A DNA stretch of 64,000 nucleotides from Stramonita haemastoma. Its lineage: Eukaryota > Mollusca > Gastropoda > Neogastropoda > Muricidae. The DNA lies in contig CM060329.1 of NCBI GenBank assembly GCA_030674155.1, positions 14,563,667-14,627,666 on the forward strand, given 5' to 3'. Made by a program: the position numbers and the translations under genes. How positions within the stretch are numbered: the stretch's first letter is position 1; the number at the start of each line of letters is the position of its first letter. Positions 1 through 10,869 of the stretch are shown in pieces. Under the pieces are notes generated by a model that was given only the letters and a program-made list of their open reading frames with translations, searched no databases and was not told where the DNA came from.

Positions 1-689
1 CAAGGTGGCCCGGCCGAATCCCTATTTACTGATGCCTGTGGCACCTTTCTTTTTATTTTGGGACATTGACTGTTGTGGCTTGTTTTTGCCTTGACTGTTA
101 AATCTACTGACAGTTTTCTTGTATGCTTGCCTGTTAATTCTAGAGCTGGATACAGCTCTTCTTGGTCGTGGACTGCGAGCTGCAGGCAAACGTGTTGGGG
201 TCTGACCCTTCTCTTTGTCAAGGTGATCACATGTTTGTTCACTGTCTTGTTTGCTGGTGGAACAGTCGTCAGTCTCATCTTCCCTGATTTTGTCAACTGT
301 TTCAGTCAGGCATACAGCCTGACCTTTATTTACATTTCTGTCATTACTTGGTAGAGTTTCAGCACAACTGGTATCAAATGCATCTCACTGATACAACTAG
401 CTTTTCTAAGCTCAATAGATGGAGATGTGTCTTGAGCTTCAGTGTGAGGTTCTGTGATGTTAACAGTGTCACTTATTATACTGTCATCATCATTTGTGTC
501 TGTCTTGTCTCTGTCTTGGTCAAGTATGTCAAGTTTTTCTCCAGATACTTTGTTCTGTAGGGAGTCAACACTGTAAGAGCCTTCATTTTCCTCAGTGTAT
601 GTTGAAGATTCAGGTCAGTCTTGTTGGTGCTGTCTCCTTCCAAACAAACCATCGTATGCCTTGTGATCCTCTGATGCCCATTTGAGATG
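1..689 (-). mobile_element. LINE family A, ORF1-distal region, antisense fragment
   Basis: The reverse complement of this stretch matches the plus-strand LINE at about 11,980-12,750 block by block. Shared landmarks are GATTCGGCCGGGCCAC at one end, a GATCAACCTGATCAAGAGAA-like block, and CAGACCCCAACA. Read on the minus strand it is the poorly conserved, Asp/Asn/Thr-rich region between the ORF1 nucleic-acid-binding part and the endonuclease. Stops and frameshifts break every frame, so it is not a functional gene. It continues past the left edge of the window. At 690 it abuts the 3' end of the same LINE family in the opposite orientation, which suggests a 5'-inverted insertion. Confidence 0.75.
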
Positions 690-800
690 AGTCACAAACC
701 CTATCCATAGATATAATCTATCAAAGTATGTTCCATGCAATCAACAGACGGAAGAAAATATCTTAAGGCATTTGAGCTTATCATGATCTGTACTTCTATG
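690..800 (+). mobile_element. LINE family A, 3' terminal fragment
   Basis: The plus strand resembles the C-terminal end of the family A LINE at 16,425-16,510: CCTATCCA, then a TTCCATGCAATCAA block, then GGAAGAAAATA. In translation this is the VFHAINRRKKI-like C-terminus. The match fades after about 800, so the rest of the 3' untranslated region is either lost or diverged. Its junction with the antisense ORF1-region fragment at about 689 is abrupt. Confidence 0.6.
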
Positions 801-1380
801 TGAGTGTAACTGCCTATTGATTTGAAGTATCAACTTTCTTTTTTATGCAATACCAGCAAACAACTCCAATGGACTAATACAGGGTCAATGTTTTTGTGCA
901 ACACTGGTATTCTAATCGGCATCTCTGCCGTGATAACTAGCGTATCATCAACTTAATGTAAAATGTAGGCTACATTACAAAGTTTCCTCAATAGTCTGTC
1001 TAGTAGCTGTATTTGGTTTGCTGTGATTGTAAAGTATTTTTTGTGTTTCTCAACATGCTTTATTTGTATAAAAGCTTGGTGCATCAGTGTGCAGCAAAAT
1101 GCGTGGAATGGTGTGTAATATAGAATGTTAACAGTTTTGCATTTTAAGACAAACACACTAATGACAAGCAAGACATAATTATTTGCAAATGTGGTTTTGT
1201 TGTATATCATCAGAAGGAAGAAAAGTTACTTAAGTGTTGAGATATGAGGGTATCATCACAGGACGAAAACAAAAATTTTATTTTCATAGAAGTAACCACA
1301 AAGTATGGAACATTTTTCGCCATGTTATTGTGGTTAACCTTAATCTTGATTTCAATAATACTAGAGTAAAATTCAGCATG
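801..1380. other. AT-rich stretch, no gene seen
   Basis: Short open frames on both strands have no recognisable motif and no coding texture. It may be remnant retroelement 3' untranslated sequence; nothing more can be supported. Confidence 0.4.
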
Positions 1381-1500
1381 TTGATTACTGTGTGTTATGC
1401 AATGCGTTATATCGTGATGCTTTCCCAAATCTACTGTGCATTGTATTGAGGCCCAAGGCCGATGTGCAATTAAAATCATTTCAGTGTTCAGTGTTTAGTG
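1381..1500 (+). mobile_element. Retroelement 3' end with GGCC palindrome
   Basis: The segment ends with GGCCCAAGGCCGATGTGCAA, then a TTCAGTGTTCAGTG tail that merges into a TC array. The same arrangement (GGCC-N3-GGCC, CGATGT, a TTCAGTGTTCAGTG tail, TC array) occurs at 10,186-10,233. A related palindrome on the minus strand sits at 63,744-63,754. This looks like the conserved 3' untranslated hairpin and tail of a LINE or a LINE-dependent SINE. No coding part is recognisable in front of it. Confidence 0.55.
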
Positions 1501-1501
1501 T

Positions 1502-1556
<55 letters not shown>

Positions 1557-1577
1557 CTCTCTCTCTCTCTCTTTTCT
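1501..1577. repeat. (TC)n microsatellite
   Basis: Interrupted TC array directly following a retroelement tail. Its leucine/serine-rich open frames are artefacts of the repeat. Confidence 0.95.
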
Positions 1578-1690
1578 CTCCTCCTTTATTTTCTGTGACC
1601 ATCCTTGCGGAAACAAAGCAACGTTTTCCTTTATCAGCTTCAGTCAGCATGTGTTCCATTATGTAGGCATTCGTGATCAGATAAGACTTT

Positions 1691-1915
1691 AAACTGAGAT
1701 CCCGTGCGCAAACGCACGCAGAACATGTTGTGCACACGTTAAAACTTGTTCCACTTTTCGGAAGAGCAGGCCATTGTGTGCCGGTGCGAACGGATGATAA
1801 AATTGATAAAACTGCATACACGCAGGGACGGGATGTAAAAATGAAAAAGCATACGACTGCTCATTCTTTTATCCTCGAAATGGGAGAATAAAATAATAAT
1901 AATAGAAGTAATAAA
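1691..1915 (+). mobile_element. SINE family 2, 3' portion
   Basis: Diverged copy of the family 2 body: GTGCGCAAACGCACGCAGAA, a GTTCCACTTTTCGGAAGAGC block, the GGCCATTGTGTGCCGGTG block and the terminal ATCCTCGAAATGGGAGAATA. The tRNA-like head is missing. The tail is followed by AATAATAAT. Confidence 0.7.
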
Positions 1916-2147
1916 ACAGAAAAAATAGGAAGAAAATCATAACTTAATATCAGACAACACATAGCTACAAAATTCACTGGTCAGATCCCGTTGAACCAGA
2001 ACGCTTAACTGAAACAAACCCTTGGCATTCAAATATATGATGAAAACAATAAAACAACATTGCATGATACTATAATAAAAAAAAAATCACAAAGCTGTCT
2101 CTGATTGTCACAGATATCTGGCAGAGACTAACATGTTGTAAATCACT

Positions 2148-2259
2148 GATTTCTTTTTTCTTTTTCTTTTTTGCTTTTCCAGACATATCATCTGACCTGG
2201 ATTCCAGTGAGGGAGCTTTCATCCGTGTTCCCACATATTGCCGGAATCAGAACTCATAA
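2148..2259 (+). CDS. Candidate terminal coding exon (weak)
   Basis: A strong 3' splice-site look-alike is present: a pyrimidine tract of about 30 bases from 2150, ending in TTTTCCAG at 2175-2182. From 2185 one frame stays open for 24 codons to TAA at 2257-2259, reading ISSDLDSSEGAFIRVPTYC and ending RNQNS. The composition is ordinary and non-repetitive, unlike most open frames here. No homologue is recognised and no upstream exon is identified. It could equally be chance or part of an old repeat. Confidence 0.25.
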
Positions 2260-2600
2260 GCTGCATTGGGTGTGGTGGCCTGTTCATGTTGTGTGCAGTT
2301 AAGGACTTCAATGCCGTGTAGGGACATCTGTGTTAAAGTGGAAAAATGTTTTATTTTCAATCCTTTAAAGTCTTTGAAGTCTGTAGATTGAGTATTCATG
2401 GTGTCTTTTAAATCATGGATGGGAGTGTGTGTGACTTTTCATGTTAAATCAGGTGTAGACTTGTTAGTGCCTTAACTCCATTTGTATGTGTACTCACACT
2501 GGAGATCAAAAGTCTGTTAGAGATGATAGATTTGAGTTTGGGCAAGTTTCAAATCTTTGTCGGTGAGGAATGTTAGCTACGTGGTGAGATTTACAGAGAC
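2260..2600. other. No gene seen
   Basis: Non-repetitive, moderately AT-rich sequence with no motif recognised. If the preceding exon is real, this would be its 3' untranslated region, but no AATAAA signal stands out. Confidence 0.35.
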
Positions 2601-2609
2601 AGAGAAAGA

Positions 2610-2612
2610 CTC

Positions 2613-2645
<33 letters not shown>

Positions 2646-2801
2646 CAGAGACAGAGACAGAGACAGAGAGATTTGGTTTGGTTTGGTTTGGTTTGGTTTG
2701 GTTTGGTTTGGTTTGGTTTGGTTTGGTTTGGTTTGGTTTGGTTTGGTTTGGTTTGGTTTGGTTTGGTTTGGTTTGGTTTGGTTTGGTTTGGTTTGGTTTG
2801 A
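2610..2801. repeat. (GAGACA)n followed by (GGTTT)n array
   Basis: GAGACA hexamers run to about 2668 and are followed by about 26 nearly perfect GGTTT pentamers to 2800. The pentamer array touches the 3' end of the minus-strand SINE that starts at 2802, so on the SINE strand it is an AAACC tail that has expanded. Confidence 0.95.
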
Positions 2802-3137
2802 TTTAATCTTTTGTTTCGAGGATAATGGAATTAGCACTCTTGTGCTTTTTTTACATCCAAGTCCCCGTGTGTACGCAGTTTTGTAAATGTCATTGTTCCC
2901 ACCGGCAATCGATGGCCTACTCTTACGAAAAGCGGAACAGGATTTAACGTGTGCGCAAGATGTCCTGCGTGCGTTCGCACACGGGGCTTCGGTTTAAAGT
3001 CTCATCCGAAGGACTTTGAGGGAGTGTGGAGTCAGCACTAATGTTTACTCCAAAAGAAAAATCGCCTCGACCGGAATTGAATCCTGGTCGTCAAATTGCC
3101 AGCGCAATGTTCTGACCACTAGGCTATCTGCCCCCCT
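2802..3137 (-). mobile_element. SINE family 2, near full length
   Basis: Read on the minus strand: a tRNA-like head (TAGCCTAGTGGTCAGAACAT as A box, a degraded B box near 3085), a body with CCGAAGGACTT and a TGCGCACACGTTAAATCCTG block, and a 3' end with a GCACAAGAGTGC-type hairpin and ATTATCCTCGAAACA. Its 3' tail is the GGTTT array. SINEs are RNA polymerase III transcripts copied by LINE machinery and encode no protein. Confidence 0.85.
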
Positions 3138-3371
<234 letters not shown>

Positions 3372-3445
3372 TAGGCCATTGAACCAGAGAATTTTTGCAT
3401 GAGAGAACAAAATTTTGCATGATTTTTGCATAACATGATAATCGT

Positions 3446-3765
3446 TTGCACTGTTCTGAGGATGATGTAATGATTCTTTGGGAGTGCTTAACATGGCATT
3501 TCCTGTCATACTATATTCCAGTATTAACCAGGCCTGAGGGATGTAGACCCCTGAAATACTGGTCAGGTAATTACCCGGGCAACACTCTCAAAATTGCAGA
3601 CATAATATCGACTGTGTGGTCCCAGTCTTCCAAAATGAGCCCACAGCACACTCACTCTGACTTGAAGCCGGCTGGAAACTGAATATTCCCTATGACTCTT
3701 AAAGGATTTAACATCGTAACCTTCGAACACATTACCCAAAGTACAGACGAGAAATCTAAATCGAA
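3446..3765 (-). mobile_element. SINE family 1, partial copy
   Basis: It shares ordered blocks with the 27.2-kb and 32.1-kb copies: GATGATGTAATG, a CTGGTCAGGTAATT block, GACTGTGTGGTCCCAGTC, then GAGCCCACAGCACACTCACT. The tRNA-like head at the right end is eroded (ACCTTCGAACACATTACC). Confidence 0.7.
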
Positions 3766-5730
3766 CAAAATTGTAAAATCGTTTGCACTGTTCTGGCAAT
3801 TGTGATTATTTTCTCATGCGGTGTTTAAAGGCTGTGACCGTCCAGTCTTTTTGTTCTTGAAATCTTTACCCTGTTTTTTTGCTATGGTGATCGTTGATTT
3901 TGCTAGGTCTTTTATTTTTTGTTAAATTACATTTGAGTTGTACCGAACCGTTTAACTTTTTTTCAAACAGTTTTTTTGCATAAGTTTTGTATTTATATTT
4001 ATTCTGTCAGAAATGAAGTGTGTAGTTTTTTTTGAAGATTTGTAAAGATATCACTATGCGTTTTCTTTGTGAACATTTTTTGTTGTTTTTTTTGTGTTGG
4101 TTTTTATTTTTTATTTTTTAGAATTCCTTAATCTTGATTTTCTTTGTTTTAGTACTCAATCTCTTCCATTTTTCTCTTGTTTGTGTTTTTTTCGCTAAAT
4201 ATGTACATTATTATGGTCTTTGTCTTGGCTTTTTTAAAAAACGCTTTTTGAATAATTATGTTTGCTACATTTTTGCTTTATAAAACAAAACTATATGCAC
4301 ATGCCCTTTTCACTTTTTTAAAAATAGTTTACTTCTCTCAGACCGGTCAATTTTTCCATTGGGAGCATCTTTTATGTTAGGTTTTCCTTATTTCTGTTGT
4401 TTTGGGGGTTATTTAATTCACTCATTGATATTTGTTCATTAATCATTGATATACATATCTATTTATCTATTGGTTCATTTACTTAGTTCTCCATTATTAT
4501 TCTTTAAATCTCCTGTACTGCTTATTTCTTGGCTTCTTTATTTTTGTATGGTGTCTCTGTTAGATATAGATAACTCTTTTTGGTAATGATAGTGTTTTTT
4601 GTTTTTTCAAGAAAGTACTGTTCATCTTTTCTTTCTTTTTTTTTTCTTTACCTCTGATTCTATGACTTTGCCTTTCTCTTTCCCTTTGACTCTGTCTCTC
4701 TCATGTTTACGCGTGCGTGACACACACGCATCAAAAGATAAATATGCCATGTAAAATATGACTATTCTTAATATATCGGATTTGTGTTTTCCACGGTGGA
4801 TGATTTCATTATCATTAAACATTTCAATCCAGTCCGCAGGTAAAATTTATTTACTGAGTGTTTTGCATTCATATACAAAAAGCATTCTCAAATGAGTAAA
4901 ATTAAAGTATGTATAAAATAAAAATGTATTGAGGATATTAGGTGTGCACAAATAGCTAGCACGCGTAACCTTTTCCAAGTATTTCAATCGAGATACGTTA
5001 ACGATTCAAATCAAAACATTCTCTCTTAAAACTATTCAGTGCTAACGATTTTTTTAATAACCTGCACGTATGTTTTTCTTTTCTTTTTCTTTTTTTTTTT
5101 TAATAAAAAAAAGTCTTTGATTTGTAATCTGATCTAATTCCAGCTGTATCACTTGGATGGGTTTTTCTGAGGAATCCTGGCGGTGTATAACAGTTCGGTG
5201 GTAGCTCAAAAGAAATCAAATATTTCAAATTTCACAAGAATATTTGATATGCATGTGGATTTTTCAAGCTGCTATCAAAAAACAACGATAAAACGAGACA
5301 AAAATGTACTTGGAACATAATTATGTTACACAAAATAACAAATAATAGGGGAAAATAAACGTCCAGTGAATCATTCAAAGGATGCAAAGTAGGTAATAAG
5401 GTTTGTATCCAACAAAGTGGTCACTCTTTGCTAGATACTATTCCCAAACATTGCCATACACTTAGAGTGCAAGAACAGGCAAGAGAAGATAATATAGTGT
5501 AACAGAACAGAATACAAGAAAACGAACAAGTAGACAAGGGGTAGCTTGTTCTATGGCTGGGTGGGTAGGAAAAAAGATTGTTATTCAGGTGATGGATCAT
5601 CTGAGCCTGCAATATTGTTTCACTATTGTTTGTTCCTTTCTTTTAATTTTTTTTGTTTCGCTTTTTAAAAGAATTCTGTTACTTTATTTTCTTAAAAGAG
5701 GGTGAGGAGGCAAGAGAAGCGAAGTTGAGT
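3766..5730. other. AT-rich intergenic sequence
   Basis: T-rich, stop-rich sequence on both strands with no domain, RNA gene or transposon terminus recognised. T-runs near 3960-4170 and 5070-5110 are unremarkable. Confidence 0.5.
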
Positions 5731-5734
5731 TACT

Positions 5735-6033
5735 AGGTCAGTCTGTCTCTCTCTATCTCTCTATCTCTCTGTCTCTCTATCTCTCTGTATCTCTGTATCT
5801 CTGTATCTGTCTCTGTCTCTCTGTCTCTGTCTCTATGTCTCTGTCTCTCTCTCAAACACGCACGCACGCACGCACACACGCGCGCACGCGCTCGGGCGCA
5901 CGCGCGCACACGCGCGCACACGCGCGCGCGCACACACACACACAAAACACACAAAACACACAACACATACAACACACAACACACACAACACACAACACAC
6001 ACACGCACACGCACACGCACACGCACACACACA

Positions 6034-6089
<56 letters not shown>

Positions 6090-6100
6090 CACACACACAA
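5735..6100. repeat. Compound CTCTAT / CA / CG / GCAC array
   Basis: CTCTAT- and CTCTGT-type units to about 5852, then CA-rich compound repeats with alternating purine-pyrimidine CGCGCA blocks (possible Z-DNA) and a clean GCAC tetramer array at 6032-6090. It abuts the tRNA-like head of a SINE at 6101. Confidence 0.95.
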
Positions 6101-6395
6101 TCGGGACAGGATAGCCTAATGGTCAGAACATTGCGCTCGCAATTTGACGACCCGAGTTCGATTCCCGGTCGAGGGGATTTTTCTCCTGGAGTTAACATCA
6201 GTGCTGAGACTACTCTCCCCAAAAGTCCTTCGGATGAGGTTACAAACCGAGGCCCCGTGTGCGAACGCACGCAGAACACCTTGCGCACACGTTTAATCCT
6301 GTTCCGCTTTTCGTAAGAGTAGGCCATTGTGTGCCTGTGGGAACAGATGACAATATTTACACAACTGCATACACACGGGGACTAGATGAATCTTG
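6101..6395 (+). mobile_element. SINE family 2, tRNA head intact
   Basis: The head contains GATAGCCTAATGGTCAGAAC (A box) and GAGTTCGATTCCC (B box), about 35 bases apart. The body has CCTTCGGATGAG, GTGTGCGAACGCACGCAGAA and TCCTGTTCCGCTTTTCGTAA. The usual hairpin and CTCGATATAAAA end is missing; the copy stops at the ACTAGATGAA step, where a G-rich minisatellite begins. Confidence 0.88.
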
Positions 6396-6535
6396 CAGGA
6401 AAGGGGGAAAGGGGTGAATCTTGAGGGGAAAGGGGGAAAAGGGGTGAATCTTGCAGGAAAGAGGGGGGTGAATCTTGCAGGAAAAAGGGGGGGGGGAGGG
6501 GTGAATCTTGCAGGAAAGGGGGGGGGGGGGAAAGA
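6386..6535. repeat. G-rich minisatellite, about 30-bp unit
   Basis: About five copies of a unit built from GTGAATCTTGCAGGAAAG plus a run of G and A. The G-runs vary from 5 to 12 bases. It starts inside the 3' part of the preceding SINE, whose ACTAGATGAA sequence resembles the first unit. The runs could form G-quadruplexes. Confidence 0.9.
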
Positions 6536-6591
6536 GTAATGAAAATCTTTAAAAATTACAACAGCTGAATTAAGTAGATTGTTCTTTTTTT

Positions 6592-7400
6592 TTGACATTG
6601 TTTGATGCTAAAATAGAACCTTTACTTACATATGCATGCAAAATATGGGGATCTACTGTTAATTCACAAATAGTAAAAGGACATACTTTTGCTATTAAAC
6701 GTTGTTTTAAAATGTTTCGATCCATTCGTAAAATACTGTACTTTATGGAGAAACGGGAAGATATCATTTACACATCAGGACGTCTGTTAAGAAAGTACAG
6801 AAACTTCCACAGTCACGTTTATGTAGGCAGGCCTATGACATGATGGTAATACAGAGTTGGGGCAGAAGAATTGGGCATATCAAGCTGAAAAAGTTATGTC
6901 AGAACATAGTTTTAGAATCGTGTGGTTGTCTCGGTAGGGAGCACCAGTTTATCTCTGAGACTCACTTGTTCACTTAAACAAAACTGGCACGCAGATATGG
7001 AAAGTAAAGATATATACTGCTGGCTTTTTTCGTTTCGAGTAGTCACTAACAAACGGCACCGACAGCATTATGCAAGATTTTTTATTATGAACACTTCGCT
7101 TCCAAAAAATGGATTGAGCCTGAGGCATTCACAGTGTTCCATGTCTTATTTGTGGTCATGTTCTTGATGACAAAGTGTCAAGCACATGTGTCCATACGTG
7201 AAATTTGTAGTCTTTTCAGTTTAGCTTTCCGAAGGCAGTTTATTTTCTTCTGTTTTATCGTTTGATGATAATATTGTGACCAAATCTGTTCCAAAGTTTA
7301 TTGCTGACGCACAGAAACAACAACAATCACAGCTGAACACCAATTCGTTTAGTTATGGGAAATTTCACATAAAATTTGATCAAATGATGTAGTACAGCAA
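6592..7400 (+). pseudogene. LINE RT C-terminal fragment (decayed)
   Basis: An open frame from 6592 reads LFDAKIEPLLTYACKIWGS, which aligns with FDTKIEPTLLYAAEVWGT in the LINE at 15,690. This is the post-catalytic region of a non-LTR reverse transcriptase. Frameshifts follow; other frames carry SRLCRQAYDMMVIQSWG and, further on, SFDDNIVTK, which fit the C-terminal region of the same kind of protein. The endonuclease and RT core are absent, so this is a 5'-truncated, decayed insertion. The G-rich minisatellite and a T-run lie just upstream. Confidence 0.6.
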
Positions 7401-7578
7401 ATATTCTTGCTATAATTATAGTTATTGTTTCTTGTTTGCTGTTACATTGTGTTCAGTTTGAAACCGAGTTTTCGGAAGAGCGTAAAGTCAACTTAAACAG
7501 CTCTTATATTTTCATTACGTTAAATGCATCGTGTCAATTTTCTGTAGTTCTTTGTATTTACACAAGAAAGTCGTGTGT

Positions 7579-7669
7579 ACCCCCCCCCCCCCCCCCACTC
7601 CTACCCCCACAACCTTCTCAATGAGCCACACAGGGCAATGACAACTGGTCAAGTGTCAAACAAAGGGTC

Positions 7670-7764
<95 letters not shown>
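7579..7764. repeat. Poly(C) run and (TC)n array
   Basis: A C-run at about 7579-7596, then a TC array at 7674-7764 with one interruption. About 75 bases of ordinary sequence separate them. Confidence 0.95.
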
Positions 7765-7767
<3 letters not shown>

Positions 7768-7879
7768 GTTGCATGGTGCCATGTCAATGGATGGGTTATC
7801 ATGCCTTGTGTCAGTCAGGGGGTGGGTTACAGAGGGAGGGGATTCGTCACCATACACAAACATGTCTGCCCCAACCCCG

Positions 7880-8215
7880 TCATTGCAGTTGTTGACAGCA
7901 TATAGCAAACTGGGTTGGGGTTGGGAGAAACAAATCTGAAGGGGACGAATCAATTGGACTTGCCTTTTTTTCTTGTTGCATTCTGAGCTCCTCCGCTCGT
8001 CTCCTGTCCCTGTTCGCTTGTGACACAGACTTTCTCCTATACACAGCGCTGTGTTCAGCGACAGGGGGCTGGCTGGCAGTTGTTGTCATCCTGAGTACCA
8101 CAACCAACAGACTGTGGCACTTGCATATGGGGCACTGGATGCGACAGAGTGTGTTGAACAGAGTTTGTGTGGGGGTGTTGAAACTGTCACGTGCCAAAGT
8201 GACACACTCCATGCC
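7880..8215 (-). pseudogene. ORF1-like fragment with YRRKSxSQ motif
   Basis: A minus-strand frame reads VVVLRM, then YRRKSVSQANRDRRRAEEL, then SPSDLFLPTP. The fragment at 63,042-63,480 carries the same ordered elements (VIILR, YRKKSFSQVCRDKNRAEAH, SPSGLFLPTP). Two diverged copies of a short basic protein module fit a repeated retroelement ORF1 better than a host gene, but I cannot name the family. The basic RDRRRAEE stretch would suit nucleic-acid binding; that is inference. No start codon or full domain can be set. Confidence 0.45.
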
Positions 8216-8644
8216 GACAAGAGTGGCAACACAGCTGCTTCACACTGTGTAGACAGCACCCAGCACATGGAGACAGGGGACAGTGGACTTCGTGAATTAC
8301 GACAGCCAACAGCACAGCCACGGGATTTGGCAGGGAAATTTTGGCAGCCCTCCAGGAAGGGCAGGAACGTTTGGTACGTGCATTGAGAGGCGAAGAAGAG
8401 CCCGTGGTTTTGAATGAAACTGTGGAAAAAGAGCATCTCTCTTCTGGTATATTGTGACTGCTGTAATGAAGCAAATGTTTTGCAAAATGTCTTCGAAATA
8501 TTTCTTTCTAATGTGCTTTTTGACTAAATGGTAATGAATTCCATGATAAGGAATCCTTGTTGGATGATGATATAATTGTATGCCATGATTTTCTTTTCTT
8601 CTTTTTTTTCCCGCATTGCAATGGATGTACCCATCTATGCAATT

Positions 8645-8883
<239 letters not shown>

Positions 8884-8885
8884 AC

Positions 8886-10070
8886 ATGATGTAAATGCTG
8901 AAGATGATGGTGATGTAAATGCTGATGATGATGGTGATGTAAATGCTGAAAATGATGGCGATGGTGATGTAATTGCTGAAGATGATGGTGATGGTGATAT
9001 AAATGCTGAACATGATGGTGATGTAAATGTTGAAGATGATGGTGATGTAAATGCTGAAGTTGATGGCGATAGTGATGTAAATGTTGAAGGTGATGAGGAT
9101 GTAAATGCTGAAGATATGGTGATGTAAACGTTGAGGATAAAGATGATGATGGTGTAAACGCTGAAGATGATGGTGATGTAAATGCGGAAGATGATGGCTC
9201 AAGGTAAAGGCTCAAGATGATGGTGATGTAAATGTTGAAGATGATGGTGATGGTGATGTAAATGTTGAAGATGATGGTGATGGTGATGTAAATGTTGAAG
9301 ATGATGGTGATGGTGATGTAAATGTTGAAGATGATGGTGATGGTGATGTAAATGTTGAAGATGATGGTGATGGTGATGTAAATGTTGAAGGTGATGGTGA
9401 GGTAATGTTAAGATGATGGTGATGGTGAGGTAAATGTGAAGATGATGGTGATGGCGATGTAAATGCTGAAGATGATGGTGATGTAAATGCTGAAGGTGAT
9501 GGTGATGGTGATGTAAATGTTGAAGGTGATAGTGAGGTAAATGTGAAGATGATGGTGATGGTGAGGTAAATGCTGAAGATGATGGTGATGGTGATGTAAA
9601 TGCTGAAGGTGATGATTATGGAGGAGGATGTAGATGGTAGGACCGCTGAAAGAGGTGCTGGTTAGGATGATGTGAATTCTAATGATGATGATGATGATGG
9701 TAGTGATGATGTGATCACTAATGGTGATGAGGGTTATGATGATGTGATTACTAAAGGTGATGATGGTAACGATGGTGTAGGTGTTGAAAGTGGTAGTGGT
9801 AACGGTGACCATGACAAAGAAGTTAAAGATGACGATGGAAACAGTGCTGAAGACGAGGATTGTGATCGTGACTATTGTGTAGACACTGAAGATGATCATC
9901 GTGACGATGATAATAATTATCGAAAAGGATGATGATATTGCAGATGATGAAGAGAATGAGTTTGAGATGGTGATGTTGATATACTTGCTGCAGCTGCAGA
10001 TATAGATAATGAAGATGCTGATGGCAGTGATTATGCAAATGATAAAAATGATGACGGGGTAGATGATAAC
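8886..10070 (+). repeat. GAT-rich minisatellite with acidic reading frame
   Basis: Units of 18, 24, 27 or 30 bp are built from GATGGTGATGTAAATGCTGAA. A near-perfect 30-bp unit repeats about five times at 9213-9400. One plus frame reads repeated DVNAEDDGD-type acidic peptides from 8886 until a slip near 9115. A second open frame at 9672-9932 is also Asp-rich (DDVITNGDEGYDDVITKGDD) but less repetitive. Units in multiples of three may reflect trinucleotide slippage or a former acidic coding exon; no start, splice site or homologue decides it. Confidence 0.85.
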
Positions 10071-10079
10071 TAGAAGGCA

Positions 10080-10233
10080 TTGAGTGTGACTTTATGTACT
10101 TGCAGAATTGGAAATGTAAAATGGATGAAAATGTTTTTTGCTGTGATGTTTGTCTTCCCCCTGCCTCAATCATGTTTTGTATAGTGGCCTAAGGCCGATG
10201 TACAATAAACCTTTCTATGTTCAGTGTTCAGTG
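10080..10233 (+). mobile_element. Retroelement 3' end with GGCC palindrome
   Basis: GGCCTAAGGCCGATGTACAA at 10,186-10,205, then AATAAACC and a TTCAGTGTTCAGTG tail that merges into a TC array. It is nearly the same as the terminus at 1450-1500, so both are 3' ends of one repeat family. No coding part precedes it. Confidence 0.6.
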
Positions 10234-10424
<191 letters not shown>

Positions 10425-10869
10425 ATAGGTGGAGGACGTGCAAATCAGCTCCTGTTTTCTTTATGGATTGTAAGCACCGATGTTGTTACAGTGATGCTGT
10501 TGAAATTTGGCTGATGTGTGTGTTGTGTAAGTGTGCACAGGAAGATGTTATCAGAACGATAAAAGAATTAATACTTTGTATGCAATTAACATTTGAATAA
10601 TTACATGAAATATATAAGGTTTTGTAATGCTGCAGTTCAGCAAGCACAACTCATGAGGCATCATCTTCAGTTGCACGTGCAGTTGGGTGCACGTGGTTTT
10701 TCTGCAATTTTGAATGGACACTTGCAGTAGGCTAAACTTTACTTCGTGATTTGTGTTGTGTGTTTGCTGAAACTGTGTTACAACTGTGCTGCCATCTTCC
10801 TTCATCACGTGGGGTAAACAAAAGCTGACTGCTATCCAAACACAGGCACCTGAAAAGTTTTCATGAAAT
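10425..10869. other. Possible LINE 5' leader
   Basis: No coding motif is visible. It precedes the LINE ORF1 start at 10,870 and may be that element's 5' untranslated region; no left boundary or TSD is visible. Confidence 0.3.

Noticed and set aside
2671..2800. GGTTT array as interstitial telomere
   Set aside because: Animal telomeres are normally TTAGGG or TTAGG; GGTTT here is the expanded tail of a SINE.
8051..8386. 111-codon plus-strand open frame opposite the ORF1-like fragment
   Set aside because: The minus-strand reading shares ordered motifs with another copy at 63 kb; the plus-strand reading shows none.
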